64,000 bases of DNA. It comes from Acanthococcus lagerstroemiae. Lineage: Eukaryota; Arthropoda; Insecta; Hemiptera; Eriococcidae. How positions within the stretch are numbered: position 1 is the stretch's first letter; each line of letters opens with the position of its first letter. Position numbers and translations under genes: made by a program. The notes under the pieces were generated by a model. The model saw only the letters and a list, made by a program, of their open reading frames with translations. It made no database searches and was not told where the DNA came from. Shown here in pieces: positions 1 through 9,316 of the stretch. Where the stretch lies: contig CM063107.1 of assembly GCA_031841125.1 (NCBI GenBank), positions 63,933,814 through 63,997,813 on the forward strand. Reading direction: 5' to 3'.

Positions 1-855
1 GTTGTTTACAGCGAGAGGAAACCGCTCACGAAATAAATGGTCGTAGCGGTGTCGTCGATTTACCCCCAGCTGTGAGCGATGGTTAGTTAAACCTTTGGTA
101 GGGTTGCCGACTCTGCCCGACGTCGATGATAAAAATCAATTATCAACTTTCGGATATTGTGTTAATTTAAAAAAAAAAAATAATAACTATAAGTAATTTA
201 TCTTCTTCGCCGCACTTCTGTTTGCGTATATGTTTTCACATTTCGCGACCGCAAGACGCGATGAAGTCCAGGGCTGAGTGCGCTCCACATCCACCACGAG
301 AGAGCAGAAGCCGCGAAAGGGAAACTTCTATGTAATCAGATGCGATACAGGGAGCCAGCCAGTCCAGAATCCTGAAGGTATCCGGTCTTCTGTCCCGTCT
401 GTAGTCTCTTCTCCTGACTAGTAAAGTTTGGTCTAGTCTTGTCCTGAAGTTTTTTGGAGACGTCCTCTGCAGTACAGACGTCTCAATAATATCCCTTCCA
501 AAAGGAAAATACCGTCCTGTCTGTATCGCTGGCCTGTCATGTGTTGTTTGTCAGTCGAGTCCAGCTTGTCTAATTGTTGTCTGCAGAATGGACCGGTGGA
601 AGAGGAGAGGATTGCTCCCCGCCCCTTCGTCCCCTGGAAATTTTGGATTTTGAGTAGATAAATAAAGATACTCGATACATAAACCAAAATAAATGAATGA
701 GTAAATAAGGCCGAAAAAGGTGGGTACCATATTTCTACCGCTCCTGGCCCCGCCAAAAGGAGCAGGTTCAGTATTCACTTTGCGGGAAGTTTGTGCTTAC
801 ATTTTGCATTGTAGCTTCTGTCAGGTCGCATAGCCGCAAATGGGTGGGCTTAGGG
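1..855. other. Unassigned AT-rich stretch before first hAT-like element
   Basis: I see no supported gene. The open frames on the minus strand between about 433 and 778 are short and show no recognisable domain. The only clear structure is a perfect 8-bp inverted repeat, GAGACGTC and GACGTCTC, around 466-493, which could form a small hairpin. The last eight bases (848-855, GCTTAGGG) are the left target duplication of the next element. Confidence 0.5.
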
Positions 856-1897
856 CAGTGGCGTCGCGTGGTGTTCTCTCCCAGGTGTTCCTCGGCCGGT
901 CTGCGCCCTCCCTCCTTCCTTCCCTCCACAAAAAAATCAGTACAGTATCAAAAACTTATGATCAGTATCAGTATGTATATAAATAATGAGTGTCGATGAA
1001 GAATGAAGTTGCATCCACCCACTCACCCCATAGCATGCGCATGCCCTTCAAGAACGTTTATTTTTGCTGGTGAACATACCCTGCCATTTAAATTAACAGA
1101 GTCTTCGTTTCACTCTTTGTGGTCTTCGTTGCAAACGCCACTGGGATAAGGCCGACAAGAGTGTGCAATGTTGCTAGTGAATATCCTACGCGATTCCCAT
1201 AGTAAGTGTGACAAAGATAACACCACTGCATTCAGACCAACAAGAGTGTGCAATGTTGCTAGTGAACATCCTACGCGATTCCCATAGTAAGTGAGACAAA
1301 GATAATGCCACTGTATTAAGACTGACAAGAGTGTGCAATGTTGCTGGTGAACATCCTACGCGATTCCCATAGTATGTGTGACAAAGATAACGCCACTGCA
1401 TTCAGATCAACAAGAGTGTGCAATGTTGCTAGTGAACATCCTACGCAATTCTCATAGTAAGTGTGACAAAGATCACGCCACTGCATTAAGACCGACAAGA
1501 GTGTGCAATGTTGCTAGTGAACATCCTACGCAATTCCCATAGTAAGTGAGACAAAGATAACGCCTCTGCATTAAGATTGATGAGAGTGTGCAATGTTGCT
1601 AGTGAACATCTTGCAATTCCCATAGTACATGACAAAGATGACGCCACTGCGACAAAACCAACAAGAGTTTGCAATGTTGCTAGTGAACATCCTACGTGAT
1701 TTCCATAGGATGTGACAAAGATAAGAACCACGCGAAGCAAAAAAAGGAATATTCCGGCTATTTTTCAAATTTTTGACGTTATATTTTGTATTTTAATCAA
1801 AATTTAAATCTTTCCTTGTTTCTGGGATTTTTGTGGTAAGATAAAAATTAAGTAGGTGTGCAGTGAACACCTTGAACACCCAGACACGACGCCACTG
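856..1897. mobile_element. hAT-like non-autonomous DNA transposon with perfect 8-bp TSD
   Basis: The element begins CAGTGGCGTCG and ends with its reverse complement (11 bp perfect, similar beyond). It is flanked on both sides by GCTTAGGG (848-855 and 1898-1905), a perfect 8-bp target-site duplication. Eight-base duplications and termini starting CAGTG are typical of hAT transposons. No transposase frame is visible; most of the inside is an 85-bp tandem array, so the copy must have depended on another element's transposase. An intact duplication suggests a fairly recent insertion. Confidence 0.88.
1147..1728. repeat. 85-bp minisatellite, about seven units
   Basis: The word GTGTGCAATGTTGCT recurs at about 1161, 1246, 1331, 1416, 1501 and 1586, with GTTTGCAATGTTGCT at 1667, giving a period of 85 bp and a shorter last unit. 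Units differ by scattered substitutions. Each contains a variant of ACGCCACTG, which matches the reverse complement of the terminal repeat of the surrounding hAT-like element. The array therefore probably grew by slippage or unequal exchange of the element's own subterminal sequence. Minus-strand frames of 60-84 aa here are artefacts of the repeat. Confidence 0.92.
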
Positions 1898-2810
1898 GCT
1901 TAGGGACTTAGCCCCCGAAATCCACTGAAAACAGCCCTAAACGACGGGAAAACTACACGAGCAAAAAAATCGACTTGTCAGCCCTCTTGATGAGCCCTAC
2001 TCACCGTCAGCTGCTTGCGCTTATGGTTGCCCGGTAATTTCAAAAATTCAAAAAGTGTCTGCTCTGCAGCCGATACAGCAGCTCGTACCGGTAAATTAGA
2101 GAGGGAATGCTGGCGGCAACGTTAAAAAATGAAGACTACATTTATTCAAATCAAATCTGAGACATCATCGCGGCTTCCTCGACGGTGCCTATCCGTTTTC
2201 AGCACGCGAAAAGGCACGGAGTTATATCACCAGACCGAGTCGACGGGTGTATCCACGAAAAAGTCTGTTGGTTATACTACATTTTGATAAATTAGAAGAC
2301 ATAAAACTCAGCCTCGCCATCTTACAATATCTGAGATACGCGGTGAACTCTCTCGGTCCGATCTAAATGTATAATTTTGATATCATCTCCCTTTTTTTTT
2401 GAATATTTTTCTCTCGCCGCACGTCGCGACCTGGCGGGCTCTGCGGTTTCGACCCACGATGCTTATACGCGACCGACCCTCTGCTCCCATAAACGACATA
2501 ATGTGACGAAGGCATTTATTGCTAAACGTATTTAATACGTTTCACTTTTTCTCCCTCCTTTTTGGCTGCTGCGGGTTGAGCAGCAGCAAAGTCACGTAAA
2601 GTTGATATTTATGATCGAAATCTGTTTTTATTTGAAAAGGGTCATTTTTATCAATATATACGGCTCGTTCAACGTTGTTTACAGTCGTTACTTTTATCAG
2701 TCCATCGAAGGGTGGGTGCTGATGTGTCAAACACGGATTTACTTTCACTTTCGATGCGCAAGTATGCATCCAAATTAATCTGAATACCTCTACCAGACTT
2801 CGCCTGTCTA
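1898..2810. other. No supported feature
   Basis: After the TSD (1898-1905) this stretch has no recognisable gene, RNA or repeat that I can support. It holds T/A runs and moderately GC-rich unique sequence. It ends at the left target duplication of the next MITE (2803-2810). Confidence 0.4.
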
Positions 2811-2984
2811 CAGAGGCGGATCCAGGAAAAAATTTCAGGGCGGGTTTTACAATAAGATTCTTGCAGAAATATTTGAAAAGCAGGAACAATATTTTGGTGC
2901 CCTGTAATGTGCGATTCAACAAAAAAAAAAATCGCCAAATTTTGGAGGGGGTTTTCACCCCCCCTCCCCTTGGATTCACCCCTG
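2811..2984. mobile_element. 174-bp hAT-like MITE
   Basis: Left terminus CAGAGGCGGATCCA, right terminus (reverse complement) CAGGGGTGAATCCA. Flanks are CCTGTCTA (2803-2810) and CCCGTCTA (2985-2992), an 8-bp duplication with one mismatch. The interior has A-rich and C-rich tracts and no coding capacity. This size and structure are typical of hAT-derived miniature elements. Confidence 0.78.
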
Positions 2985-3029
2985 CCCGTCTAAATCATGA
3001 TTCCGATTTCAGCTCAGGTTGAAAATATT

Positions 3030-3130
3030 GGCCTAAATTATTCTTCCTCCTCTTGGTGATACTTTGCCTTGGTGAGGAGGCTTAAGCGTAAAAAGTGGAA
3101 AGTATGAAACAAGCAGCTAGCTGCTGGAAA
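3030..3130 (-). repeat. Fragment of a dispersed LINE-like 3' repeat
   Basis: The segment around 3040-3100, with a TCCTCTTGGTGATACTTTG-like core followed by GAGGCTTAAGCG, matches the reverse complement of about 48950-49000. A related stretch lies near 20770-20790. In the two larger copies the segment follows a shared region of about 200 bp, so it is probably the 3' part of a retroposon. No coding sequence remains here. Confidence 0.5.
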
Positions 3131-3234
3131 AGGGTCGGCTCTAGACTGAAAAATTAGAGACTAGCCTATCTCTTATTAGCAGTCCTTGGAAAAGACATCA
3201 GGAAAAAGTGGAAAAAGACCTATTGGTAATCATT

Positions 3235-3520
3235 TAATGTCGCTGGTTCTCCTCTTGAATGTACATTTTTGTATAAACTGTCAAGGTAATCGTCCCGCCT
3301 GGTCAGTTTTTGCGTAACACGATGTGAACGTCTCACAAATGTCTTTTGTTTCCGGCATACCTGTATTTCTTGTACGTAATCTTTTCTAAACTGCGCGTTT
3401 TTTCTTCTCACTGGTTGTCTTTTTGCTCTCTCGATCGACCAGGTAGAACACCCGTTTAGTTCAGTCACAGTTTATGATTAGCACTCACGGGGATCTGTTT
3501 TTAACGTGCATTTTTTCTAC
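3235..3520. repeat. Dispersed repeat, copy 1 (partner at 6585-6865)
   Basis: This stretch aligns by eye, in the same orientation, with 6585-6865. Shared words include TACATTTTTGTATAAA, CCTGGTCAGTTT, CTCACAAA, GTCTTTTGT, CATACCTGTATTTC and CTCTCGATCGAC, separated by small indels. Divergence is considerable, so the duplication or insertions are old. The pair flanks the Helitron region, but I see no terminal repeats that would make them ends of one element. Confidence 0.72.
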
Positions 3521-3959
3521 ACTTTCGTTTCCTTTGATTTCAAATGCCCACGCCGTAGTCTGAGTTAAACAATTTCCGAAAAATCCGCCGATTTATAATG
3601 CTCTAACATGACTTGCAAGTTAAATGCCATGAGTAACACTAGATTGAAAGGATATGCGCTGTAAGCGTCGCATATACCTTCAAGAAATTTTGAGTCGAGT
3701 TTGAATGAAGTCTTGAAGAGTCTCAACCGAGCCCGGAATATTCTTGAACGAGTCCAGAAGAGTCTCGAAAAAAAATCTAGAAAAATCTTCAGCTAGTCGG
3801 CAAAAGTTTAAGGACTTCTTCTCAATCAAGCTCGAAAGCGCCTTTGAGTCCGGGGAAGCCGTGAAGATGGTTTTAAACAATTGTGAAAGAGTCTCGAAAT
3901 ATGCTAAATAGCCGGGAGGAGTCCAGAACACGTCGGGCCGGGTCCTGAGGAGTCTCATA
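3521..3959. other. Unassigned sequence with GAGTC-rich stretch
   Basis: No gene is supported. Between about 3690 and 3960 the words GAGTC and AGTCTCGAA recur irregularly, as if from a decayed short tandem repeat. The minus-strand frame there is a by-product. Position 3959 is the A of the Helitron's A/T target. Confidence 0.4.
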
Positions 3960-5372
3960 TCTCTCTATATACTAAAAAAGTAAAATCCGCCGCCGCCGCC
4001 ACAACCGCCGCCACCTCCGGGAGAAAAAAACGCACTGCAGGTTGCCTGACATAATTACCCATAATCTTCAAGATCTCAAGTCGCTGCAAGTTGCCTACCC
4101 TGCCCCTTAATTGCTCAATTTTCCACCCTCAGGAGGGGGTTCATGGTTGAGAAGAGAGCTCCTGAAGGGGGAGGAGGGCCCCTATGTGAGCGTGGACTGT
4201 GGACGGAGATGAAGGCCCCGGGTGGGGCGGGAGTAAGAGGACCTGGTGGAGGAGAAAGTCCTTGGTGAGATAAATGGCCACGGTGCGGGAGGGGCTGGTG
4301 GTGGGGTGGGGTCTTGAGGACAAGGGTCCTGGGGGAGGGGTGGTCATGGTTGTGAGAGCTCCTGAGTGGATGGCCAGGGATCTTCAAGGGGGTTGGAGTG
4401 TCATAGTAAGGACACGGGCTCTGAAGGGAGATAAAGCCCAGGGGTAGTAGTGGGTGAGAGGTCCTTGTGGCAGAGAAAATCTTTGGTAGGAGAGGGTGGC
4501 CATTGAGGAAGGAGGAGGTAGTAGTGGGTGAGGATCCTAGAACGGCAGTAAAACTTTGGTAGATAAAGGCCCAGGGGTGTAAGTGGTACTCACGGTGGAG
4601 GAGGGAACTCCTGAAGGGGAGGAAAACCACGGTGGTGGCGGGGACTGTAGAGGGAGGTAAAGGCCCGGGTGGTGGGGGTAATGGTGAGGAAGGGGTCCTG
4701 GTGGCGGAGGAAGTCCTTGGTGAGAGAGGCAGCCGGGAAGGCGAATGAAGGCAATGGTGTGGAAAGTTCTGGCCGTGAAGGGGGTCTTGAGGGAACGGGT
4801 TCTTGTACGGGAGGGGTGGTCATGGTGGTGGAAGCTCCTGGTTGGAGGACCAGGCGATCTTCGTGGTGGTTGACCGAGGAGGCCGTAGGGTGATGGAGCC
4901 GCGGAAGGGGAAGACTGTAGAGAGGGACTAAGGCCACCACTGGGGAGGTCGTAGTGTTGGGTGAAGAGGTCTTGGTGGAGGTGTGGTAAGTGAACAGAAA
5001 TGAAGGTCATAGTGGTGTGGGGTGGTCGAAGGACGTGGTCCTAATGAAGGGCACTTGTGGTGGAAGAGGGTGATCGGGGGAGACTAGGTGGAGGACTATG
5101 GCCTTTGAGGGGGAGGAGTTTGTAGCTGAGGAGGGCTGCGACTGTGGAGGCGGACAGCAACCATGGTCAACGAGGGTGAAGGAGGAGGAGGAGGCACGTG
5201 ATGAAGAAAGGATGGAAGGGGGTTCATGGTGGAAGATTGAGGACCGCTGATAGAGGGGGAGCAAGAGAAGCTCAAAGCAAACCTCAACTCAGGAACAAAA
5301 GTTTCAGACTAAACACCGAGGACTGTGACGGTTGGACGAGGCGCGAAGCGGCCAGGGGGCGAAGCCCCCTAG
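3960..5372 (+). mobile_element. Non-autonomous Helitron, G-rich cargo
   Basis: The left end begins TCTCTCTATATACT directly after an A; the right end has the hairpin GGGGGC-GAA-GCCCCC running into CTAG directly before a T. A 5' TC, a 3' hairpin with CTRR, insertion between A and T and no TIR or TSD are the hallmarks of Helitrons. No Rep/helicase frame is present. The interior is G-rich, and segments repeat at roughly 450 bp; for example, an AGTCCTTGGTGAGA word appears near 4250 and 4705. Long minus-strand Pro/Ser/His-rich frames are compositional artefacts. Confidence 0.75.
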
Positions 5373-6400
5373 TACACTAAAAAAGTAAAAGCCGCCACCG
5401 CCACATTCGGGGAAGAAAAACGCACCGCTGGTTGCCTATCTAAAAATCAGAAAAATTGCATCAGGGGCAGATCAGCTACTTTCAAGGACATAATCTCTTC
5501 TAACATAAAAGATCTCCAATTTTTAAGACATAACCGACATAAAAAGACACATAATGACACCCGATTGACAATTTGGTGAGCGCTCACGCAACATGTCACA
5601 AACCACTACCATTTTGAGACTTTTGGCCTATCACATTTTTTCGTGAGTATTCAACATCTCATCATTTTAAGATAGTGTGTGTGAAGTGATTGCTCAGCAT
5701 TAGCGTGATTACTCAGTAATGTTCACAAATGCACTCATAGTTGGCCTCATTGTCAATCAAGCATAATAACTACCCATAATATCCAAGATCTCAAGTCGTA
5801 AGATATAACACATAGTCTAACTTAAGAAACCCCACTGCGGGTTGCCTACCCTGTCCCTTAACTGCTCATTTCTCCAGGGGTTGCCTACCGCACCACCACC
5901 GCCTCCGGGAGAAAGAAACGCACTGCGGGTCGCCTACCCTAAAAATCAGAAAAATTGCAGGCGCAGTGAGAGCTCCTGGGTGGATGGCCAGGGATCTTCG
6001 AGGGGGTCGGGAGACCATAGTGAGGACAGGGGCTGTGAAGGGAGATAAAGCCCAGGGGGTAGTGTTGGTCCTGGGGTCCTCGTGATGGAGAAAATCCTTA
6101 GTAGGAGAGGGTGGCCATTGAGGAAGGAGGAGGTAGTGGTGGATGAGGGTCCTAAAACTTTGGTAGTAAAGGCCCTGGGGGTAAGAGGTACTCATGGTGG
6201 ACGAGGGAGCTCCCGAAGGGGAGGAAAACCACGGCGGTGGCGAGGACTGTAGAGGGAGATAAAGATCTCGGGGGGGGGGGGATAACGGTGTGTAAGAGGT
6301 TCTGGTGGAGGAGGAAGAAGTCCTTGGTGAGAGAGGCGGCCGGGAAGGCAAATGAAGGCCGTGGTGCGGAAGGTTCTGGTCCCGGGACCTTATGTCACTT
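5373..6400 (+). mobile_element. Second, rearranged copy of the same Helitron family
   Basis: Immediately after the first element's CTAG the sequence restarts with ACTAAAAAAGTAAAAGCC, which matches the first copy's 5' region (ACTAAAAAAGTAAAATCC near 3971). Blocks shared with the first copy follow: the CGCACTGCGGGTTGCCTA stretch, the GAGAGGGTGGCCATTGAGG block near 6107 (near 4493 in copy 1), and AGTCCTTGGTGAGAGAGG near 6310. The order is partly scrambled, and I could not find a second 3' hairpin near 6400, so the right boundary is approximate. Head-to-tail insertion at an existing 3' end is known for Helitrons. Confidence 0.62.
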
Positions 6401-6584
6401 ATGAGCATAAACAGAAGAAGAGCTTAAAGGCTTTATTCCCCAAATGTTTGAACCCCCTCCCAGATTATTGAACATTAAAACGGGAGGGGATTGATTACTT
6501 TTATTGGCTAAGAATCATCTGAGGGTTACAGCCTTTAGTTCTAAGGCCTATTTGCGTTTCTAGTGTCGCTGATGGGTTAGCGGC
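6401..6584. other. Unassigned junction sequence
   Basis: This is sequence between the Helitron-derived block and the second copy of the dispersed repeat. No gene or element end is recognised. Confidence 0.35.
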
Positions 6585-6865
6585 GAGCCTCTCCTTTCAA
6601 ATATACATTTTTGTATAAATCATCTAATCATCCAGCCTGGTCAGTTTCCGTCTCACAAACGTCTTTTGTCTCCTGCATACCTGTATTTCCTCTACGAGGT
6701 ATTTTCTAAACCACGCTCTTCTTCTTCTCACTCGTTGTCCCTTTTCCCTCTCGATCGACTAGGTAGGACATCCGTTTAGTTTAGTTCAGTTGCAGTCCAG
6801 TCATAGAATGTACGTTTTAGCACTCGACTTGAAATCTGTTTTTACTGTCGATCAATATACGCACT
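6585..6865. repeat. Dispersed repeat, copy 2 (partner at 3235-3520)
   Basis: This is the second copy of the repeat described at 3235-3520, in the same orientation. It differs by numerous substitutions and a deletion in the middle. Neither copy has visible coding capacity. Confidence 0.72.
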
Positions 6866-6939
6866 TCTCTACACACATTTCTTGTTTTTATCGGCTACAA
6901 GTAGCCAAGCCTATTGCAATCACTATTTTTTTTCTTCTT

Positions 6940-7120
6940 ATTACAATTTCCAAAGATGCCACCTGAACTGGTTGGAACTGATTGCGGAGTAAAGAGTACC
7001 TTCCTGTTGTCCTGTTGTTGATAGAGTGATAGTACTGCGCGATTGTAGTCTGCAGCTTTGCAATTTGAAGGTGTTGCCTACCTTCTTCGAGTGGCGAAGT
7101 TACTTGTCTTTGATTTCGAA
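6940..7120. repeat. Fragment shared with 17765-17910 in inverted orientation
   Basis: The stretch from about 6950 to 7115, including GCAGCTTTGCAATTTGAAGG and GTGATAGTACTGCGCGATTG, is the approximate reverse complement of about 17765-17910. A weaker match to the distal part (GATTGCAGTCTGCAG) lies at 15226-15250 inside the element at 12769-15903. These look like scattered pieces of one transposon family. Confidence 0.66.
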
Positions 7121-9075
7121 CGTCCTCATTGCGGTCTTGACTACTTCACTGGTACAAATCTCGAAAAATCCACAGGTCTTCTAAGTATTCAAAAATTTGC
7201 TAAAATTAGCTGCTGGTATTTTGTAATAGATCTAATCACTTTAAATTCAATTTAAATTACTAGTTCCCTCTCGCAATGTGATTATTTCTTCCAACTGAGC
7301 ACAAAGTTATACAAAGTATGATGTGATTGAATTTGTATCTATACCCTTTATTGTTTCAGTTGATATTTGTTATCATTTCTTCACATGATGACTACATAAT
7401 TTAACACGTGAGACTGCGGTGCCACCTTTTTGATAAGACTAGCTTGGAGGTAGCTGTGTTCAGCTGTGATGTATAGTCAATTAATGCGTCCACGTCGGCG
7501 AATTTCGAAAAAGGAGAGACACGTCGGCAACGTCTCAAAAATCAGCAATCGAGTCCAACTTGTTCGGAAAAATAGAACATACAGCTCCGTGACAGATTAT
7601 TTGTATCATTTACGGAGGAGAATGAAGTTTCTGCGGCAGATTAAGCGTTTGATGAGAGGAAACAAAAAGGGAATGAAGGTTGCCGGTCGTCTGCGACCCT
7701 CTTAAGTGTGTAAGTTTCAGGAGGGATTGTTTAGAGTGACCATATCCTTCAAATAGCGTAGTTTTTGCCCGTTAGGCTACTTCTTCCTTTTTTCGAAACA
7801 TTGATGATACTAATTTTTCATTCTCAACTTTTGTTTCCGTCTATGCGTCCCTTTTCTTGTAAACTTCTACTCACTTACAACACTCATTTTCTCACCCACC
7901 GATGCTCCACGACGTATAGTTTTATTTCAGACTTTCCCGCTCTCGCTCTCTCTTCCTCTTTCTTTTCTCTCGCCTAGGTCTAGAAGTCGCGCTTATTTTT
8001 TGCATCGGTTTCGATATTTTTTTCCCCACTTCGTAAAATGGAAAAAATACGCCGAGCGGAAATTAATTGTAAAATGTTAGTTTACCTTTTTAATGGAAAG
8101 CTTTTACTTTTATTTCCCAAGTTGATTAACGTTGCGAGAGTCGCTGAGTCAGATAGTGACACAGATCCGAGTGTGTGAGCCTGTCTCATACGAGAATATG
8201 CAAAATGAGTTATATTCAGATTTGAATTATACAGCTTATTATTCATCGAGAATATCTGATCCGCATCTATTGAACAGTCATCTAACAAAATTTCTAACGG
8301 ATAGGGAAAGACAGGGGTCGACTTCAACCATATTTTCGAAATGAAGCGAGTGACCCATTTTGAATCTTCAAGATGGCATCCCCCTCCCCCCGAATCAAAG
8401 GAATGTTGTAAGGTGATACGGGTAGGAAGCGGAACTTGAGGGACTGTGTGAGAAAGAAAGTAGGGAATCATGAGGAGACACCTCTCGAAAAGGACCAGAA
8501 GACAAAAACGACAGTTTCTTAGTAACACTTTGTTTTGGTGACCCTCTCCTCTCCGATGTGAGGTGCCTGCGGGTAATAACGCCGCCCATTTTTCTAAGGC
8601 AACTATCCCCCTCCCCAGAAAAATGAACGGATTTTGCGATGAGACGTTGTAAAGGGTTTACGGAGGGTGATTTTTTTTCGAGACCTTCCACTTTTGACAG
8701 AAACCAAATTTGGAAAACTCACTTTTTGGCGTTGGTACGCAACCTGGGAGGGTATGAATTCTAATTATTTCCGCTATCAGTTTTATTACTTTTAAGAAGG
8801 TTTTCGTGGGAAAATTAATTGGCTTATGGCATTAAATAGAAAGCGGATTAATATGCTTTAAAAATAGGCGAAATATGGAGATATATGTACATGCGTTTAA
8901 AAAAATACAAAATATACGCTATTTTATTATGAAAAGCAATAAGTTTTTATAATAATTTTGGTCGATGTAGATACCACGGATCCGAGTAAAACCGGACCTT
9001 GCGATAAAATTTTCTAAAATTAGTGACGTAAATTGGCGCTTGAAGAGCTATACAGTAAAAAAAAAAAAAATATAT
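7121..9075. other. No supported gene; unique-looking sequence
   Basis: The largest frames here, 7466-7705 (79 aa, very Arg/Lys rich) and 8082-8528 on the minus strand, show no domain, no convincing splice context and no second copy. I do not call them genes. The region has homopolymer and C-rich tracts (near 8380 and 8610) but no element termini that I could pair. Confidence 0.4.
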
Positions 9076-9316
9076 CAAAACGAAGTGAAGTTGAGGTAGA
9101 GGTAGAAGAAGAGAAAATTGGTACTCAAGAGCGGCAAAACAGAGAAGAGTAAGCCAATACAAATATCTGGGACAGAGCTTTGGTAAAGAGAGGTTGCAGC
9201 TAGAAATAACTACAAGAATTTCCAACGTGTGGAAAGCCTAATGGACTAACAAATAAATTTTTCATTGAAAATTTAGTAGAAGCAATAAATGAAAGTTCTA
9301 AACAGTGCGGTGGTAT
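9076..9316 (+). pseudogene. RTE-like retrotransposon ORF fragment, 5' part of a split copy
   Basis: Translated with frameshifts, this reads like the region just downstream of the reverse-transcriptase catalytic core in RTE-type non-LTR retrotransposons. A YKYLGQ motif is followed by an EI..RISN.WK stretch and then KVLNSAV, which normally precedes a LTYG(S/C)QTW motif. That motif appears only after 11722, so the ORF is interrupted by the element at 9317-11721. Stop codons and frame changes show that it is dead. The RTE assignment rests on motif recall, not alignment. Confidence 0.68.

Noticed and set aside
1110..1768. Minus-strand repetitive protein across the 85-bp minisatellite
   Set aside because: Since 85 is not a multiple of three, the frame changes each unit and the frames are by-products.
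4115..5290. Long minus-strand frames rich in Pro, Ser, His and Thr (up to 171 aa)
   Set aside because: They lie wholly inside the G-rich Helitron cargo, overlap in several frames and show only compositional bias, so I treat them as artefacts of the repeat.
7466..7705. A 79-aa Arg/Lys-rich protein
   Set aside because: No domain, no promoter or splice context and no second copy; basic composition alone is not evidence.
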